Shown piece by piece: positions 3,111 through 5,779 of a DNA stretch of 5,779 nucleotides. The translations under genes and the position numbers were made by a program. How positions within the stretch are numbered: position 1 is the first letter of the stretch; each line of letters opens with the position of its first letter. Under the pieces are notes generated by a model, which was given only the letters and a program-made list of their open reading frames with translations, ran no database searches and was not told the DNA's origin. Origin of the DNA: DASSHC01 sp035693105 (GTDB lineage: Bacteria; Chloroflexota; Chloroflexia; Thermomicrobiales; Thermomicrobiaceae); contig DASSHC010000486.1 of NCBI GenBank assembly GCA_035693105.1, positions 1-5,779 of the forward strand, written 5' to 3'.

Positions 3111-5779
3111 CTACGCCTTCACCGGCTCCTGCGAGGGCACCAGCGCCGGGATGCCGGCCTGCCGGATCAGGCTGTCGAAGGCCGGCAGCGCCGTCTCGGT
3201 CAATTGCTTCAGCGCGTCGAGCTGGGCGTCGATCTGGCGCGATAGCTCGTCGAACGCCTCCCTCGCCTGCTGTGTCGGGCGGGCGTCGTCCGCGTCGACG
3301 AAGCTGGTCAGCGCGGCCAGCTTCTCGTTGAGGCCCGGCGGGAGCTGACGCGGGTCCTCGGCCTTGGCCTGGATCAGCACCTTCTCGATCGCCGCCAGCT
3401 TCCCGCTCAGCTCCTTGGCCGCGTCCGCGATCTGCTGCTCGTTCGCGTGCCCCTTGACGCGCCGCTGCCACTCGCCCACCTGACCACGCAGGTTGCGGAT
3501 GGTATTGACCGCCTCGTGGGTCCGCGACAGCTTGTCGCGGATCTGCATGAGCAGGTCGAACTGCGCCTGCAAATCTTGCTGGCTGGCCGCGACGCGCGGG
3601 TCCTCGACGATCTGAAAATCAGCCTCCTTGCTCTGTCCACCGGACGTGAGGCGCACGCGGTAGCTGCCCGGCACCACCTTTGGCCCCTCCAGGTAAGACT
3701 CGGTGCTCTTGTCGCCGGGTACCTTGGTCGGGCCGGGGTAGCGCATGTCCCAGACGAAGCGGTTGAGCCCGGCATCTTTAGCGACGCGCGGCTCCTTCTT
3801 CTCCTCGTCCGCGGGCACCTCGCCGCCCTCGATCAGTCCGCGCTCCTGCTCGTCGGGGGTCGACTCGCTGGCGGGCGCCGCGTCCGACTTCTTCGGCTGC
3901 TCGCTGGAGAAGGTGCGGATCTCCTGGCCCTGGGCGTCGAGAAAGGTCAGCGTGACCTCGCCCTCCGGCGCCTGGGCGAAGGCGTAGGTCACGATCACGC
4001 CGTGGGGCGGGTTCTGGCCGGCGTCGAGGTACTCCTCGCGTGTGGCGCCGGTCGGCGTCTCCTCCTTGGTGAAGGCGGCGTTGACTGGGCCGGACATGCG
4101 GTAGCTGACCTCGGTGGCCGACTCCGAGCCGTAGCCCTGGTAGACCACGAAGCGGGTCGTCTCGCGCGGGGTGTAGAGGGTTAGGCCGTCAGCGGCGGCG
4201 CCCACCCCCTCGGCCATCTGGCGCAGCGGGGTGACGTCGTCCAGGATCCAGAACGAGCGGCCGTGGGTAGCAGCCAGCAGGTCGCTCCCCCGCGGCATCA
4301 GGTCGTGGATCGGGGTGACCGGCAGGTTGAGCTGGAAGCGCTGCCAGTGGCCGCCGTCGTCGAAGGAGACGTAGACGCCAGTCTCGGTGCCGGCGTAGAG
4401 CAGGCCGCGCTTGCCGGGGTCCTCGCGGATCGTGCGGGTGAAGTCGTTGGCCGGGATGCCCTCGGTGATCTTCTGCCAGCTCTGGCCGTAGTCGCTGGTC
4501 TTGTAGAGGTAGGGCGCGTCGTCGTCCAGCTTGTAGCGCGTGGCGGCGACATAGGCCGCGCCCGCCTGGTGCGGCGAGAGCTCGATGATGCTGATCAGCG
4601 CCCACTCCGGCAGATCGGGCGGGGTGACGTTCTGCCAGCTCTTCCCATCGTCACGGCTAATGTGGACCAGCCCATCGTCGGAGCCGGCCCAGAAGACGCC
4701 CTTCTCCTGCGGCGAGACGGCGAAGGCGAAGATGGTGTCGTAGACCTCGGCGCCGGTGTTGTCCTTGGTGATCGGCCCGCCGGAGGGCTGCTGCTTGCTC
4801 TTATCGTCGCGCGTCAGGTCGGGGCTGATCGTCTCCCAGCTCATCCCCTCGTCGGTCGAGCGATGGACGTGGTTGGAGGTGACGTAGAGGATATTCGGGT
4901 CGTGCGGCGAGAGGATGATCGGGAAGGTCCACTGGAAGCGGTACTTCAGGCTGGCAGCGCCCTCGCCCATCCCCTGCACCACCGGCCAGACGGTGATGTT
5001 GCGGATGTGCCCGGTGCGGTGGTCGTAGCGCAGCAGGCGCCCGTTCCCCTCGCCGCTGCCGATGGCGCCGCCGTAGACGATGTTGGGATCGTCGGGGCGC
5101 ACGGCGATGTAGCCGCTCTCGCCGCCGCCTGGCTCGAACCACTCCGTCTCGGTGATCGAGCCGTTGACCGACATGCTCGGCAGCGAGATGGCGGTGTTGT
5201 CCTGCTGCGAGCCGTAGAGCCGGTAGGGGATCCGGGTGTCAGTGGTGACGTGGTAGAACTGCGCGGTCGGCTGGTTGTAGAGCGTCGACCAACTGCGCCC
5301 GCCGTTGTAGCTGACGCAGGCGCCGCCGTCGTTCCCCTCGATCATGCGCATGGGGTTCTTGGGGTCGATCCAGAGGCCGTGGTTGTCGCCGTGGGGCGTC
5401 GGCACCTCGCTGAAGCTCTTACCGCCGTCGATCGAGCGCCAGCAGCCGCCGTTGAGCACCCAGACCGTATTGGGGTCGAGCGGGTCGGCGAAGACGTGCA
5501 TGTAGTACCAGGCGCGCCAGCGCAGCCCCGGCTGCTCCGAGAGCCGCTGCCATTTCTTGCCGCCGTCGTCGGAGCGGAAGAGCGCGCCGTCGTCCGCCTC
5601 GACGATGGCGTAGACGCGGTCGCGCCGCGCCGGCGAAACGGCCACCCCGATCTTGCCGAGCACGCCCTTGGGCAGGCCCTCGTTGCGGGTCAGTTCTTCC
5701 CAGGTGTCGCCGCCGTCGCTGGACTTGTAGAGGCCGCACTCGGGGCCGCCGCTCTCCAGACTCCAGAAGGTGCGGCGCA
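3111..5779 (-). CDS. Sortilin/BNR-repeat beta-propeller protein (VPS10-like), 5' end missing
   Basis: Partial: 888 codons are visible and the frame is open to the right edge. A GTG at 5663 is not a credible start, because the codons before it (RRTFWSLESGGPECGLYK, then an Asp box) continue the same repeat pattern. Numbered from the first full codon, residues 1 to about 525 form propeller blades with eight Asp-box motifs (SxDxGxxW type): SSDGGDTW (19-26), SDDGGKKW, SIDGGKSF, SYNGGRSW, STDEGMSW, SRDDGKSW, TSDYGQSW and SFDDGGHW. The family-typical HGDNHGLWIDP, GNDGG and NQPTAQFYHV segments are present. A low-complexity acidic linker (PASESTPDEQERG, EVPADEEKKE) precedes GLNRFVWDMRYPG...VPGSYRVRL, an FlgD-like Ig-like segment near 665-720, followed by about 160 mostly helical residues. 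Such proteins are often annotated as glycosyl hydrolase or VPS10/sortilin N-terminal, usually about 1,000 residues and exported; no hydrolase active site was identified and the role is unknown. The stop abuts an inverted repeat. Confidence 0.85.
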   Translation of the reverse strand, partial: RRTFWSLESGGPECGLYKSSDGGDTWEELTRNEGLPKGVLGKIGVAVSPARRDRVYAIVEADDGALFRSDDGGKKWQRLSEQPGLRWRAWYYMHVFADPLDPNTVWVLNGGCWRSIDGGKSFSEVPTPHGDNHGLWIDPKNPMRMIEGNDGGACVSYNGGRSWSTLYNQPTAQFYHVTTDTRIPYRLYGSQQDNTAISLPSMSVNGSITETEWFEPGGGESGYIAVRPDDPNIVYGGAIGSGEGNGRLLRYDHRTGHIRNITVWPVVQGMGEGAASLKYRFQWTFPIILSPHDPNILYVTSNHVHRSTDEGMSWETISPDLTRDDKSKQQPSGGPITKDNTGAEVYDTIFAFAVSPQEKGVFWAGSDDGLVHISRDDGKSWQNVTPPDLPEWALISIIELSPHQAGAAYVAATRYKLDDDAPYLYKTSDYGQSWQKITEGIPANDFTRTIREDPGKRGLLYAGTETGVYVSFDDGGHWQRFQLNLPVTPIHDLMPRGSDLLAATHGRSFWILDDVTPLRQMAEGVGAAADGLTLYTPRETTRFVVYQGYGSESATEVSYRMSGPVNAAFTKEETPTGATREEYLDAGQNPPHGVIVTYAFAQAPEGEVTLTFLDAQGQEIRTFSSEQPKKSDAAPASESTPDEQERGLIEGGEVPADEEKKEPRVAKDAGLNRFVWDMRYPGPTKVPGDKSTESYLEGPKVVPGSYRVRLTSGGQSKEADFQIVEDPRVAASQQDLQAQFDLLMQIRDKLSRTHEAVNTIRNLRGQVGEWQRRVKGHANEQQIADAAKELSGKLAAIEKVLIQAKAEDPRQLPPGLNEKLAALTSFVDADDARPTQQAREAFDELSRQIDAQLDALKQLTETALPAFDSLIRQAGIPALVPSQEPVKA

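Noticed and set aside
3447..4184. 245-codon plus-strand open frame
   Set aside because: Antisense to the BNR/sortilin-like gene, whose minus-strand translation shows clear family motifs; the plus-strand product is Leu/Ala/Gly-rich without recognisable domains.

Overview
The window is GC-rich bacterial DNA with four protein genes read through or into it, one further gene start at the left edge, and two clusters of dispersed inverted repeats. Taxonomy cannot be fixed from this sequence alone. High GC, GTG starts and the two repeat types (one reads 'HPERSRRI', the other 'LTPDPSP-ARERG' when translated) remind me of Chloroflexota such as the Thermomicrobia group, but this is a low-confidence impression.

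Left block (1-1684). On the minus strand are a ZapE/AFG1-like P-loop ATPase (194-1210) and, downstream of it, the first 35 codons of a thiamine-pyrophosphate-dependent enzyme that runs off the left edge (1-106). The latter has a plausible promoter of its own overlapping the ATPase stop codon. Divergent from the ATPase is a small XRE-family regulator (1307-1684) whose HTH resembles the ClgR/PopR type. The two divergent genes share an intergenic region of about 100 bp.

Middle block (1685-3110). A GalE-like NAD-dependent sugar-nucleotide epimerase (1929-2891) sits between two copies of one paired inverted-repeat element (1739-1858 and 2918-3036). The second copy is nested inside a further inverted repeat pair (2841-2881 and 3071-3110), each arm of which is itself a perfect 11-bp-stem hairpin. 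The epimerase reading frame ends inside the left outer arm, so its last residues are repeat-encoded. The convergent gene on the other side has its stop codon directly against the right outer arm.

Right block (3111-5779). A long minus-strand gene, open at the right edge, encodes a sortilin/BNR-type beta-propeller protein with eight visible Asp-box motifs, an FlgD-like Ig-like segment and a helical C-terminus. It is probably exported, but its N-terminus is outside the window.

The genes do not form one obvious pathway. No CRISPR, phage, transposase, tRNA or rRNA was seen. The most unusual content is the nested repeat architecture between the two convergent genes.
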